In this document: one piece after another, positions 36,669 through 45,187 of the stretch
Numbering within the stretch: position 1 is the first letter of the stretch
Layout: each line of letters starts with the position of its first letter
Assembly (NCBI GenBank): GCA_016191345.1
Contig: JACPOU010000025.1
Coordinates: 1-64,000, forward strand
Length of the DNA stretch: 64,000 bases
Source: Chloroflexota bacterium
GTDB taxonomy: Bacteria; Chloroflexota; Limnocylindria; Limnocylindrales; CSP1-4
Direction: 5' to 3'
Notes under the pieces: generated by a model
What the model was told of the DNA's origin: nothing
What the model saw: only the letters and a program-made list of their open reading frames with translations
The model's database searches: none
Program-made: the position numbers and the translations under genes

Positions 36669-38183
36669 ATGACCGACACCCTGATCCCCGGCGCGGACGA
36701 GCTTCGAGCCCGGGCGTCCCGCCTCGACCTCCGGACCCAGGCCTTCATCGGCGGTCGCTTCGTCGACGCGGCGAGCGGCCGGCGCTTCGCGACCGAGAAC
36801 CCGGCCACGGGCCAGGCGTTCGCGGAGGTCGCCGAGGGCGGCCCCGAAGACGTGGACCGCGCCGTGGCGGCGGCGAGGAAGGCGGCGGACAGCGGCGCCT
36901 GGTCGCGGATGAGCCCCGGCGACCGGAAGCGGATCCTCATCCGCTGGGCGGACCTCATCGAGGCCAATGCCGATGAGCTCGGGCTCATCGAGACGCTCGA
37001 TTCCGGCAAGCCGATCGGCGACACGGTCCCCCTCGACATGCCCGAGACCGCGACCTGCATCCGCTGGCACGCGGAGGCGGCCGACAAGCTCTACGGCCAG
37101 GTTGCCCCCTCGCCCGAGGGCACGGTCGCGACGATCGTCCGTGAGCCGGTGGGCGTCGTCGGTGCGGTGATCCCCTGGAACTACCCGGCCCAGATGGCGG
37201 CCTGGAAGCTCGGGCCGGCGCTCGCAACCGGGAACACGATCGTCATCAAGCCGGCGTCGACGACCTCGCTCAGCCTGCTTCGGATCGCGGAGCTTGGCGC
37301 GGAGGCCGGCATCCCCGACGGCGTGCTCAACGTCGTGCCCGGGCCGGGCGGCACCGTCGGCGAGGCGATCGGGCGGCACCCCGACATCGATGCCGTCGCG
37401 TTCACCGGCTCGACCGAGGTGGGGCGCCAGTTCCTCCACTTCTCGGCGGAATCGAACCTGAAGCGCGTCCTCCTGGAGCTCGGCGGGAAGAGCCCGCAGC
37501 TCGTCTTCCCCGACGTCGAGGACTTCGCCTCGATCGCCGCGAACGTGGCCCTGGCCATCTTCTGGAACATGGGCGAGAACTGCAGCGCAGGGTCGCGACT
37601 GATCGTCCATCGCGCGGTGAAGGACCGGGTCCTCGAGGCCGTCCAGGCGGAGCTCGCGGCGTGGGCCGTGGGCGACCCGCTCGATCCGGCGACGAAGATC
37701 GGCGCGCTCATCTCGCGCGGCCACATGGAGCGGGTGCTCCGGTACGTCCAGGTCGGCCGCGAGGAAGGGGCGCGCGTCGTCGCCGGCGGGGAGCAGATCC
37801 TCGAGCAGACGGGTGGCTACTTCGTCCCGCCGACGATCCTCGACGGCGTCCGCAACGAGATGCGCGTCGCCCAGGAGGAGATCTTCGGGCCGGTCCTGTC
37901 GGTCATCGAGTTCGAGACCGAGGCCGAGGCCCTCGCGATCGCGAACGACACGCCGTACGGCCTGGCCGCCTCGCTGTACACGCAGGACCTGAACGTGGCG
38001 CACCGGGTCGCGCGGGACCTGAAGGCCGGCGTCGTCGGCGTCAACGGCTATTCCGAGGGCGACATGACGACGCCCTTCGGCGGGTACAAGCTGTCCGGCT
38101 TCGGCGGCCACGACAAGTCGATCCACGCCCACGACCAGTACACCGAGCTCAAGACCGTCTGGATCAACGTCGCCGCGCGGTAG
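36669..38183 (+). CDS. NAD(P)-dependent aldehyde dehydrogenase (aminoaldehyde type)
   Basis: The 504-residue product has the ALDH catalytic motifs: LELGGKSPQLVF (general-base Glu), GENCSAGSR (nucleophile Cys), IPWNYP, and FTGSTEVG in the cofactor site. It resembles the PuuC/betaine-aldehyde group. With the polyamine importer and omega-aminotransferase at 9.5 to 15.3 kb it could oxidise 4-aminobutyraldehyde, gamma-glutamyl-aminobutyraldehyde or betaine aldehyde. The choice is inference, since it is not in the same operon. The region upstream in frame is not ALDH-like, so ATG at 36669 is used. Confidence 0.9.
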   Translation: MTDTLIPGADELRARASRLDLRTQAFIGGRFVDAASGRRFATENPATGQAFAEVAEGGPEDVDRAVAAARKAADSGAWSRMSPGDRKRILIRWADLIEANADELGLIETLDSGKPIGDTVPLDMPETATCIRWHAEAADKLYGQVAPSPEGTVATIVREPVGVVGAVIPWNYPAQMAAWKLGPALATGNTIVIKPASTTSLSLLRIAELGAEAGIPDGVLNVVPGPGGTVGEAIGRHPDIDAVAFTGSTEVGRQFLHFSAESNLKRVLLELGGKSPQLVFPDVEDFASIAANVALAIFWNMGENCSAGSRLIVHRAVKDRVLEAVQAELAAWAVGDPLDPATKIGALISRGHMERVLRYVQVGREEGARVVAGGEQILEQTGGYFVPPTILDGVRNEMRVAQEEIFGPVLSVIEFETEAEALAIANDTPYGLAASLYTQDLNVAHRVARDLKAGVVGVNGYSEGDMTTPFGGYKLSGFGGHDKSIHAHDQYTELKTVWINVAAR

Positions 38184-38218
38184 CATGCGGCGGGCGGCAG
38201 GCGTCGGCGGGCGCGCCC

Positions 38219-38611
38219 TCAGCCGTGCAGGCGGGCGATCAGCTTGTGGAGCATCGGGATCGCCATCGCCGGGTGCGCCTCGAGGAGGGCCCGGAATTCC
38301 CACGCCGGGATCAGGTGGCAGACCAGGTCGTCCTCGGCGGTGACCGTCGCGGTCCGGTTCGTCTCGTCGATGAGCGCGAGCTCACCGAAGAAGTCGCCCG
38401 GCCCGAACCGGCCGACCGTTCCCGTACCGGCACGCTCGATCCGGGCATGGCCCGAGTCGATGATGAACAGGTACATCGCGCCGTCGCCCTCCTTCACGAG
38501 GACGTCGCCGGCCGCGTAGCTTCGCGTCCTGGCGTTCTTCACGACCTCCGCCCGGGTCTTCGGCGGAAGGGCATCGAGGATCCCGGCGTGCGTCGAGTGG
38601 TCGCCATGCAT
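38219..38611 (-). CDS. Stand-alone cyclic-nucleotide-binding-domain protein
   Basis: The 130-residue product is a single cNMP-binding (Crp/Fnr-type) beta-barrel. Features are YAAGDVLVKEGD and the phosphate-binding cassette FGPGDFFGELALIDETNRTATVTA, with R and E in the expected places. There is no helix-turn-helix or enzyme domain, so it may act as a ligand-binding partner of another protein. A TAGGAT box at 38626 to 38621 lies 9 bases before the ATG, predicting a leader of only 2 or 3 bases. Confidence 0.85.
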   Translation of the reverse strand: MHGDHSTHAGILDALPPKTRAEVVKNARTRSYAAGDVLVKEGDGAMYLFIIDSGHARIERAGTGTVGRFGPGDFFGELALIDETNRTATVTAEDDLVCHLIPAWEFRALLEAHPAMAIPMLHKLIARLHG

Positions 38612-38972
38612 CGTCCGCGCATCCTATCGCGTCGTCCCGGCCCGGGGAGCGTCGTGGCCCGCTCGTATTCCCGATTTCGGCCCCGGTTGCGCCGTCCCCG
38701 CAGGCGATGCCCGTCGCCGTCATACGAACGACGGATGGTCATCGGAGGCGGCAGCGGGGCGGACGGTACGGGGCAGCGCGGGTGCCCTTGATTCGTGCGG
38801 AACCGGGTCGAAGTGGCCTGGCGGCCGCGCGGAGCGCGTGCCACGCCGCCCACGCAACGCCCCTTGTATGACGCCGATGGGCATCACGTCGGCGGGGTCT
38901 GCCGAGAGGGACGGAATCCGGGAATACAAGCTTGGCACTGTGCGGCTGCCGGCGCGAGCATGGCGCGCGGGC
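38612..38972. other. Intergenic region with a nested palindromic repeat
   Basis: This 361-base gap between the cNMP-binding gene and the helicase gene is mostly occupied by the first copy of repeat R2 (38664 to 38928). No gene is supported. Confidence 0.6.
38664..38928. repeat. Nested palindromic repeat R2, copy 1
   Basis: Outer ends are CGTATTCCCGATT (38664) and, inverted, AATCCGGGAATAC (38915 on). The inner arms are GCGATGCCCGTCGCCGTCATA (38704 to 38725) and the inverse GTATGACGCCGATGGGCATC (38866 to 38885). The 265-bp element has about 135 bp between its inner arms and could form a large hairpin. A second, shorter copy lies at 41203. Confidence 0.75.
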
Positions 38973-40982
38973 TCAATCCCGGGCGCTGCCCCGCACGATC
39001 TCGAGCATCTCCTCGCCGTACCGGCCGAGCCGGGACGGGCCCATGCCCTTGACGCGCCGCAGCGCCGGGAGCGTCGTCGGCCGCTGGTCGGCGATATCCG
39101 CGAGGAGCGTGTCCGGCGCGACGACGTACGCGGGCACGCCGTCGGACCGCGCCGCATCGAGGCGCCAGGCGCGGAGGGCGGCCATGAGCGGCGAGTCCTC
39201 GCTGCGTGCGCGACTCGGAGCCGCGTTCATCGGTGCCCCGGGCAGGACCGTCACGCGACCCGCGTGCGGCCGGTCCACGAGCGCGCCGAGGAACTCGCTG
39301 GGCCGCCGCCGGACCTCTCGATCCCCCGCCCCGGTGCGCCGCTCCGCCCATGACAGCGAGAGGAACCGCCGGGCGCGGGTCAACCCCACGTACAGGAGCC
39401 GCCGCTCCTCCGCGAGCTCGGCATCGGATTCGGCCTGGCGTATGGGCAGCGTCCCCTCCTCGAGCTGCGGCAGGAGCACCGCATCCCACTCGAGGCCCTT
39501 CGCCCGGTGGAAGGTCAGGAGGTTCACCCCGTCGCCACCGGCGCTCGCGGCCGCCTCGGCCGCCCCACGCGTCTCGAAATCCGCGACCAGCCCCTCGCGG
39601 TCGAGGTCGTGCCGCGCAGCGACGGCCTCGGCCGCGATCTCCAGCACGAGCGCCAGCGAGGCAGTGCGCTCCCGCGCCTCCGCTCCCCCACCCTGGTCCA
39701 CCGCCTCGAACCCCAGGTCTGAGCGGAGCCGCGCATCGAACGCCGCGAGCAGCAGCGACCCGCGTGCCTCGGCCGGCAGCCGGCGCACGATCCGGACCGC
39801 CTCTCGGACCTCGGGCCGTTCGAAGAACCGCTGGCCACGGACCCGGAACGCGATCCTGGCCTTCGTCAGCGCGGCCTCGATCGGCGGGATCTGGGCGTTG
39901 ATCCGGACGAGGATGGCGATCTCCGACGGGGGCGTACCCGCCCCGACGAGCCGCCGGATGGAGGCGACCAGGTGCGCCGCCTCGGCGTCGGCGTCGGCGA
40001 AGCGCTCGATCCTCGGCACGTCGCCCGGCGCCGCGGTCGCGACCAGTTGCTTGCGGCGCCCCTCGGCCGCGAGGAGCCGGTTTGCGAGGGCGAGGATCTG
40101 GGGCGTCGATCGGTAGTTGCGCGACAGCGTGATCTCCCGCGCCCCGGGGTGGCGCGCCACGAACCCCGTGAGGTAGTCCGAGGTCGCGCCCGTGAAGGTA
40201 TAGATCGTCTGGTCCTCGTCGCCGACCACGCACAGGTCCTCGCGGTCGCCGAGCCACAGCTCCAGGAGTCGCTGCTGGAGCGGGTTCGTGTCCTGGTACT
40301 CGTCGACGCTGAACCAGCGCTTCCGCGCGCGAATCGTGGCCGCCGCGTCGCCGTTGCCCTCGAGGAGGTTCACGGTCTCGACGAGGAGGTCGTCGAAGTC
40401 GATGCGATTGGCTCGTTCCTTGGCCCGCTCGTAGTCGCCGTAGACCCGGACGAAGAGGTCCACGGGAATCGGCGGCTCGCGGCGCGCGGCCGCGGCCTCG
40501 CGCTCGTAGGCACCCGGGGCGATCCGCCGCGCCTTCGACCACTCGATCTCGTCCGACAGGTCCTTCGAGGGCGTGAACCGGTAGTGCCCTGGCAGCTGCC
40601 GCGCCAGCCGCGAGACGATCAGCCCCTTCGAATCGAGGAGCTCGGGGAGCGGCCGCCCGTCGTGCGTGACCGGCCAGTAGTGCCGAAGCTGGCTGAGCGC
40701 GTGGGCGTGGAACGTCCGAGCCGTGACCCCCGGCAGCCCGAGCCCCCGGAGGCGCTCCACCATCTCGTTCGCGGCCCGGTCCGTGAAGGTCACCACGAGG
40801 ACCTGGTCCGCGGGCACGACACCCGTCGCGATCGCGTAGGCGGTCCGGCGGCTGATCACGCGAGTCTTGCCGCTCCCCGCGCCGGCATGGACCGCGACCG
40901 GCCCGCTCGTCGCGAGCACGGCCTCGCGCTGGTCCGGGTCCAGATCGGCGAGGAGCGTCTCGGGATCCAATTGGCGAGCCAC
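38973..40982 (-). CDS. UvrD/PcrA-type DNA helicase with C-terminal HRDC-like region
   Basis: The 669-residue product is a superfamily 1A 3'-5' DNA helicase. Motifs are the Q motif plus Walker A HAGAGSGKT (about residue 33), VDEYQDTN (Walker B), YRSTPQI (motif IV region), TFHRAKGLEWDAVLLP (motif V) and LLYVGLTRARRFL (motif VI). The last 70 residues look like an HRDC helical domain (LRAWRLDAARSDGVPAYVV and GMGPSRLGRYG). The GTG at 40982 is preceded by TACCCT at a 6-base distance. It is likely a repair and replication helicase, unrelated to the defence-island helicase at 51769. Confidence 0.9.
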   Translation of the reverse strand: MARQLDPETLLADLDPDQREAVLATSGPVAVHAGAGSGKTRVISRRTAYAIATGVVPADQVLVVTFTDRAANEMVERLRGLGLPGVTARTFHAHALSQLRHYWPVTHDGRPLPELLDSKGLIVSRLARQLPGHYRFTPSKDLSDEIEWSKARRIAPGAYEREAAAARREPPIPVDLFVRVYGDYERAKERANRIDFDDLLVETVNLLEGNGDAAATIRARKRWFSVDEYQDTNPLQQRLLELWLGDREDLCVVGDEDQTIYTFTGATSDYLTGFVARHPGAREITLSRNYRSTPQILALANRLLAAEGRRKQLVATAAPGDVPRIERFADADAEAAHLVASIRRLVGAGTPPSEIAILVRINAQIPPIEAALTKARIAFRVRGQRFFERPEVREAVRIVRRLPAEARGSLLLAAFDARLRSDLGFEAVDQGGGAEARERTASLALVLEIAAEAVAARHDLDREGLVADFETRGAAEAAASAGGDGVNLLTFHRAKGLEWDAVLLPQLEEGTLPIRQAESDAELAEERRLLYVGLTRARRFLSLSWAERRTGAGDREVRRRPSEFLGALVDRPHAGRVTVLPGAPMNAAPSRARSEDSPLMAALRAWRLDAARSDGVPAYVVAPDTLLADIADQRPTTLPALRRVKGMGPSRLGRYGEEMLEIVRGSARD

Positions 40983-40988
40983 GTCTCA

Positions 40989-40994
40989 AGGGTA
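40989..40994 (-). promoter_or_regulatory. -10 box of a probable leaderless helicase promoter
   Basis: TACCCT on the minus strand ends 6 bases before the GTG at 40982. No ribosome-binding site is present. Confidence 0.4.
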
Positions 40995-41202
40995 CGGGCG
41001 GACGCTCACCGCCGGGTTATGCCGCGCACGCCTCAGCGTCGCCCGTTCCGATCCGCGACCCGTCCGGAACTTCGCCGTGCCACGATCCACGAGCTCGTTC
41101 GCGAGCGACCGCATCGCCGAGCACGGCGGCCACGGGGGTGGCATCCACATCGCCGCCTGGGGCCGCCCGCCGGCCGAACCTCGCTGCAACCCGCGCTGCC
41201 GG

Positions 41203-41360
41203 TTCGTATTCCCAGATTGCGGGTCGTCGAGCACGCTTCCGTACGGCGATGCCCGTCGCAGTCATACGAGGGCGGGCGTGGCCAGGCCACCCCTCGGATG
41301 ACGCCGATGGGCATCACGCCGCGGGAAGGGGTTCCCCGGGCCACGTTCGGGAATTCGAAG
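41203..41360. repeat. Nested palindromic repeat R2, copy 2
   Basis: This 158-bp copy has the same parts in the same order: TTCGTATTCCCAGATT; GCGATGCCCGTCGCAGTCATA; the inverse GATGACGCCGATGGGCATCA; then TTCGGGAATTCGAA. The loop between the inner arms is only about 30 bp, against about 135 bp in copy 1, so the arms are conserved while the centre varies. Confidence 0.75.
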
Positions 41361-41438
41361 CGACGCGGGCGGCCCCGGCCGCTCGAACGTCCGGGAACGC
41401 GGCCCCGAGCAAGGTCGCCACGGGGAACCTGCCCGCTT

Positions 41439-42455
41439 CTAGCTGAACAGCCCCGCGTACGCGTTGAGCGCCGGCTGCCCGCCGAGGTGGGCGTAGAGCA
41501 CCGTCGACGAGGCCGCGATCTCGCGCCGCGAGACCAGGTCGATCAGTCCCGCCATCGACTTTCCCTCGTAGACCGGGTCCGTGATCATGCCCTCGAGGCG
41601 GGCGACCAGGCGCATCGCGTTCAGCGTCGAGGCGTCGGGGATCCCGTAGATCCCCGCGTGGTATCGGTCGTCGAGGATGATCTCGTCCTCGCGAAGGTCG
41701 CGCGAGACGCCGATGGCCGCAGCCGTGAACCGCGCGATCCGGGCGACCTGGTCGCGCGTCTCCGCCGGCTTCGCAGAGGCATCGATGCCGATGACCCGCC
41801 GTTCCCCTGCCCGCTCGCGATCCGCGAAGCCGGCGATCATTCCGGCCTGCGTGGAGCCCGTGACCGAGCAGACGATGATCGTGTCGAAGAAGACACCGAG
41901 CTCGCGCTCCCGTGCCTCGACCTCGCGCGCCCAGCCGGCAAACCCGAGGCCGCCGAGCGGGTGGTCGGACGCGCCGGCCGGGATCGCGTAGGGCTTGCCG
42001 CCCGCGGCCTCGATCTCGGCGAGCGCCTGCTCCCAGCTTTCCTTGAAGCCGATCCCGAAGCCCGCCTTCACGAGGCGGACGTCGGCGCCCATGAGCCTCG
42101 AGAGCAGGATGTTGCCGACGCGGTCGTACGTGACGTCCGGCCAGTCGACCCAGCTCTCCTGGACGAGGAAGCACTTCAGGCCGGCCACCGCGGCCGCCGC
42201 CGCGACCTGGCGGGTGTGGTTCGACTGGACGCCCCCGATCGAGACGAGCGTGTCGCAGCCCGTCGCGAGCGCGTCGGCGACCAGGTACTCGAGCTTCCGC
42301 GTCTTGTTGCCCCCGAAGGCGAGCCCCGAGTTGACGTCCTCGCGCTTGGCCCACACCTGCGCGCCGCCGAGGTGCGCGCTCAGCCGCTCGAGGCGATGGA
42401 CCGGCGACGGGCCGAACGTGAGGGCGTACCGGGGGAAGGATTCGAGGGTTGGCAT
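41439..42455 (-). CDS. acdS: 1-aminocyclopropane-1-carboxylate deaminase or D-cysteine desulfhydrase
   Basis: The 338-residue product is a PLP enzyme of the tryptophan synthase beta family. Its length equals that of classical ACC deaminase, and many blocks match: [44 protein letters not shown] (PLP Lys in GGNKTRK), [28 protein letters not shown] and [13 protein letters not shown]. The enzyme would split ACC into ammonia and 2-oxobutyrate, although D-cysteine desulfhydrases share most of these motifs. It lies 14 bases downstream of a PIN-domain toxin gene on the same strand. Confidence 0.85.
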   Translation of the reverse strand: MPTLESFPRYALTFGPSPVHRLERLSAHLGGAQVWAKREDVNSGLAFGGNKTRKLEYLVADALATGCDTLVSIGGVQSNHTRQVAAAAAVAGLKCFLVQESWVDWPDVTYDRVGNILLSRLMGADVRLVKAGFGIGFKESWEQALAEIEAAGGKPYAIPAGASDHPLGGLGFAGWAREVEARERELGVFFDTIIVCSVTGSTQAGMIAGFADRERAGERRVIGIDASAKPAETRDQVARIARFTAAAIGVSRDLREDEIILDDRYHAGIYGIPDASTLNAMRLVARLEGMITDPVYEGKSMAGLIDLVSRREIAASSTVLYAHLGGQPALNAYAGLFS

Positions 42456-42469
42456 CAGGTCAATGAACC

Positions 42470-42946
42470 TCAAGGAAATGGCAGGTGGTCGGAGAGCGTG
42501 ACGACCCTGACCCGATCCGACATCGAGACCAGCTTCGCCGACCACTTTCGATCATTGGTGACGAGGTGGCCCACCTGGCCGGCCAAGCCCGTTCCAACCA
42601 CCAGCGCGTCCGGCGGGGAGAGGCGCGAGGCCGCGCGAAGGAAGGCGGCGTCCTGGGCGACCTGGAGGTCGACCGGCATCGCGACGAGGTTGGGATGGTT
42701 CCTGATGAAGGAGAGGATCGTGTGATGGCCGGGCGGGCTCGCCCGCAACGGGCGGACGAGCAACTCCATGACGGTGATCATCGACACGATCGCCGGGTTT
42801 CGACCCGAGGCCACCAGGTCTTCCATCACGTGCCGTGCGACCGGGTGCGCGATCTCCGAGCCGTCAAGGTACGCCGCGAGGGTCGTCGTATCGAGCAGCA
42901 TCCGGTCCCCGGCGGGGATGACTCCGAGCAACGTCGCGACGCTCAT
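42470..42946 (-). CDS. PIN-domain toxin (VapC-like)
   Basis: The 158-residue product has the PIN nuclease fold with acidic residues at [13 protein letters not shown] (first Asp), [11 protein letters not shown] (Glu), [13 protein letters not shown] (Asp) and VTNDRKW (Asp). PIN toxins cut RNA, often tRNA or rRNA. The ATG at 42946 starts 15 bases after the stop of an AbrB-type antitoxin gene, giving a VapBC-like pair. A shorter product could start at the internal ATG before LLDTTT. Confidence 0.85.
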   Translation of the reverse strand: MSVATLLGVIPAGDRMLLDTTTLAAYLDGSEIAHPVARHVMEDLVASGRNPAIVSMITVMELLVRPLRASPPGHHTILSFIRNHPNLVAMPVDLQVAQDAAFLRAASRLSPPDALVVGTGLAGQVGHLVTNDRKWSAKLVSMSDRVRVVTLSDHLPFP

Positions 42947-42961
42947 CGGTCGAGCCCGTCC

Positions 42962-43225
42962 CTACTCGCCCCACGCGGCATGCTCTTCGCGCAGGAACGC
43001 GATCACCTCGTCGGAGGACCCGTAGACCCCGGTCATGCTGCCGGCGAACTCATGGCGCACGAGGTGGATCCGGGCGGTTCCCGGCTCGCGCGGGTCCGCT
43101 TCGAACACCAGGACGTCATCCGGGCGGGCATCGAGCGCGCTCGCGATGGCCTCGGGCAGCGTCAGTTGGTTCTTCGCCCGCAGCCGGGCCTCGGCTTCCA
43201 CAGGGCGGTCCATCGTCGCGTCCAT
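42962..43225 (-). CDS. AbrB/MazE-type antitoxin
   Basis: The 87-residue product has a SpoVT/AbrB swapped-hairpin DNA-binding domain (RAKNQLTLPEAIASALDARPDDVLVFEAD) followed by a C-terminal tail that should wrap the PIN toxin. Such antitoxins repress their own promoter. It is directly upstream of the PIN toxin gene. The ATG at 43225 has GAGGA about 9 bases upstream; the ATG four codons later is possible. Confidence 0.8.
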   Translation of the reverse strand: MDATMDRPVEAEARLRAKNQLTLPEAIASALDARPDDVLVFEADPREPGTARIHLVRHEFAGSMTGVYGSSDEVIAFLREEHAAWGE

Positions 43226-43442
43226 GAGTCAGATCCTCTTGCCTTGGTACGACGATGATGCTCTGGTGGGACGAGGACGTCAAGGTCGGACAAGAGTCAT
43301 GGCCTCGCCCGTCCCTGCGCGCACGGGGATCGCGCGCGTTCTCCCTGTGTCCCACGCGCGGGTGGCGCACGCGGATCCGCGTGCGCGGGCAGGTCAGGGC
43401 AGGGGCCCCGACCAGCCGGCCCGGTCAGGACGGAGGTCCAGG

Positions 43443-43580
43443 ATGCAGTACGGCCAGTGCCCCACCCGGCTCGAGAGCGGCGAACGATGCCCGCGCTCGG
43501 CGATGCACGAGGGTCCATGCCGACCCACCCGACGACGGCGCCAGGCCGCCCGCGACCTGCAGCGCGGCACGGACCGATGA
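43443..43580 (+). CDS. Small Cys/His protein of unknown function
   Basis: The 45-residue product has Cys6, Cys16, His22 and Cys26 followed by a very Arg-rich tail (PTRRRRQAAR), so it may bind zinc and nucleic acid. A perfect GGAGG lies 6 bases before the ATG, which is why this very short frame is accepted. The stop overlaps the next start (ATGA). Confidence 0.5.
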   Translation: MQYGQCPTRLESGERCPRSAMHEGPCRPTRRRRQAARDLQRGTDR

Positions 43581-43843
43581 CGATGCTCCCCGACGCGCCG
43601 GGGTTCGAGGTGTTCGAGCACACGCCCTCGACGCCGCTCGCCTTCCTGCGCTGGACCGGCGACCCGAGCCGCTTCGGCTGGTACGTCATCGACCGCCCGT
43701 CCCGCTGCCTAGTCAACGTGAGCGGGCCGTACGCCACGGAGGTCGAGGCCCGGGAAGCGGGCCTGGCGCGAGCGGTCGCCCGAGCCGCGCGATCTGCGTC
43801 AACGGCTCCCAGAGGTCCTCGAAGCGGTGAGGACCGACGATGA
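43577..43843 (+). CDS. Hypothetical protein upstream of a Phd-like antitoxin
   Basis: The product is 88 residues. The first two thirds (FEVFEHTPSTPLAFLRWTG and GWYVIDRPSRC) look like a real small globular protein. The last 20 residues (ARSASTAPRGPRSGEDRR) are low-complexity and overlap sequence that encodes Phd-like antitoxin residues in another frame. It is translationally coupled to the 45-residue gene. Family unknown. Confidence 0.5.
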   Translation: MTMLPDAPGFEVFEHTPSTPLAFLRWTGDPSRFGWYVIDRPSRCLVNVSGPYATEVEAREAGLARAVARAARSASTAPRGPRSGEDRR

Positions 43844-44045
43844 GCCCACGCTGGTCCTCCAGCGATCCCGGCCGGCGGCGTACCTCGTGGGCGCCGAGCG
43901 GTACGAGCGCGACCAGTCCGAGCTGACCGCGCTCCGTCGCGCCCTGTTCCTGCACGAGGTGCGCGAAGCAGAGGCCGAGTACGCGGCTGGCGAGGCAACC
44001 CGCTTCGGGGACGTCGAAGCACTCCTGGGCGAGCTCAAGGACTGA
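43827..44045 (+). CDS. Phd/YefM-type antitoxin, N-terminus uncertain
   Basis: The product from the GTG at 43827 is 72 residues and contains PTLVLQRSRPAAYLVGAERY, the Phd/YefM core, and a helical toxin-binding tail. In the same frame the sequence DLRQRLPEVLEAV lies just upstream (43791 to 43829) and is a standard Phd N-terminal motif. However, no ATG, GTG or TTG exists between the TGA at 43719 and 43827. Either a CTG (43794) is used, or the N-terminus is frameshifted into the previous gene. It pairs with the toxin 4 bases downstream. Confidence 0.75.
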   Translation: MRTDDEPTLVLQRSRPAAYLVGAERYERDQSELTALRRALFLHEVREAEAEYAAGEATRFGDVEALLGELKD

Positions 44046-44049
44046 TCAC

Positions 44050-44304
44050 TTGCGGTTCTCCGCATCGAGCCGCTTCCTCCGCCGGGCCAGGAAGCTCAAG
44101 GAGCCCCAGGCAACCATGCTGCGGGCCGCCCTGCGTCGATTCGCGGCGGACCCGAAGGACCCGCTCCTGCGGACGCACAAGCTCAAGGGAGACCTGGATC
44201 CCTATTGGGCGTTCAGTGTCGACGACGACCTGCGGGTCTTGTTCCGCTGGGACGACGACGAGGCCTTCCTGGTGAACATCGGCACCCACAATGAGGTTTA
44301 CTGA
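44050..44304 (+). CDS. RelE/ParE-fold toxin
   Basis: The 84-residue product has the RelE-superfamily pattern: an N-terminal helix pair (SSRFLRRARKL), a strand with HKLKGDLDPYWAFSVDDDLRVLFRWDD, and a final VNIGTHNEVY close to the GxHDxVY end of YafQ/RelE/StbE toxins. It probably cleaves mRNA on the ribosome. The TTG at 44050 follows the antitoxin stop by 4 bases. Confidence 0.8.
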   Translation: MRFSASSRFLRRARKLKEPQATMLRAALRRFAADPKDPLLRTHKLKGDLDPYWAFSVDDDLRVLFRWDDDEAFLVNIGTHNEVY

Positions 44305-44619
44305 GAACCTGGCACCTTGATCGACCGCCTCAAGCCGAGGCGGCCGGGCCACGGTGCCGCCTATCCAGAGCGCCCGAGAGCCCCGGCTCGATGACGGCGC
44401 AGCAACCGATCGAGGCCCTCACCTCGACACGGTGCTCCTGCCGGGTGCGATAGGAGCGAGGCATGACCACCGACGGTCGCAAGCCCAGATCCGAGCTGCG
44501 GCACTGGTCCATCTACACGACCGTGTTCGAGTGGTGGGGGGACTACAAAGGCTACGTCCCGATCGGCGGGCGCGCGAATTGACCAAGTTCGTTCGGAAAC
44601 GGCCACTCCTCATAGTACG
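44305..44619. other. Gap with one possible small gene
   Basis: This 315-base stretch between the toxin and the next gene contains only a 39-codon frame with a good ribosome-binding site (44463 to 44582). Nothing else is supported. Confidence 0.45.
44463..44582 (+). CDS. Possible 39-residue protein
   Basis: An ATG with AGGAG 6 bases upstream opens a frame for 39 residues with an aromatic core (HWSIYTTVFEWWGDYKGYV). It matches no family I know. The ribosome-binding site and unusual aromatic content are the only support. Confidence 0.3.
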   Translation: MTTDGRKPRSELRHWSIYTTVFEWWGDYKGYVPIGGRAN

Positions 44620-45135
44620 GTGGACGAGCTGATCCCCGCCGCAATTCGAGCATCGTTCGAGTCTTCATCGGGAAAGTTCGTCCTCGACCCGGCGTCTGGA
44701 GTCGTCACGGCCGCCATCCGAGGCGTGAACCTAGCCCGCATAGGCACCCGCCCACCGAGCTTCGCGTGGGCAGAGCCTCGGTTCGGAGCGCTGCTGCGCA
44801 TGCTCCTGCAGTACACGCGCTGGACTCGAATGCTTCAGGACAATCGAGGATTCGACACCCTCTCACTCCGAACCGAACTCCGGGAGAAACTCGACGGGGC
44901 AGCGTTACTCGCCAATGCGGAGCTCGCTGGGTGCCGAGTGCGAAAGCATGGGGGCCTAGTCGCCAGGGAGTACGACCTAATCCACCACGCCATCGGACCA
45001 TTCGTCAATTTCCGGGTACTTCGCGGTCAGCGCCACGTCGTGGACCTGACATGGTTGGGAAGCAACCTCTACGAGCCTCTGGAACTCCTCGCGACGATAG
45101 AAGCCAAGGGCATCGCGGGTCCCGAATCACGGTGA
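44620..45135 (+). CDS. Hypothetical protein convergent with the defence operon
   Basis: The 171-residue product starts with GTG and has no recognised domain. It is of mixed composition with a hydrophobic middle and no membrane segment. Its base composition is visibly lower in GC than the core genes to the left, matching the defence island. It is convergent with the last gene of that operon, 52 bases apart. It may be cargo of the same island. Confidence 0.5.
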   Translation: MDELIPAAIRASFESSSGKFVLDPASGVVTAAIRGVNLARIGTRPPSFAWAEPRFGALLRMLLQYTRWTRMLQDNRGFDTLSLRTELREKLDGAALLANAELAGCRVRKHGGLVAREYDLIHHAIGPFVNFRVLRGQRHVVDLTWLGSNLYEPLELLATIEAKGIAGPESR

Positions 45136-45187
45136 GGACGCGCCTCCCGGACGTCCCCGTCACCAAGCCAAGCCGACGGACTCGAAG

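Larger units (their letters stand above)
40983..41438. other. Intergenic region with second R2 repeat
   Basis: This 456-base gap contains the helicase promoter, R2 copy 2 (41203 to 41360), and otherwise no feature I can support. Confidence 0.5.

Noticed and set aside
43255-43830. 191-codon frame across the small genes upstream of the toxin-antitoxin pair
   Set aside because: It is off-frame to the accepted small genes, which have better ribosome-binding sites and normal composition; its product is Arg/Pro-rich.
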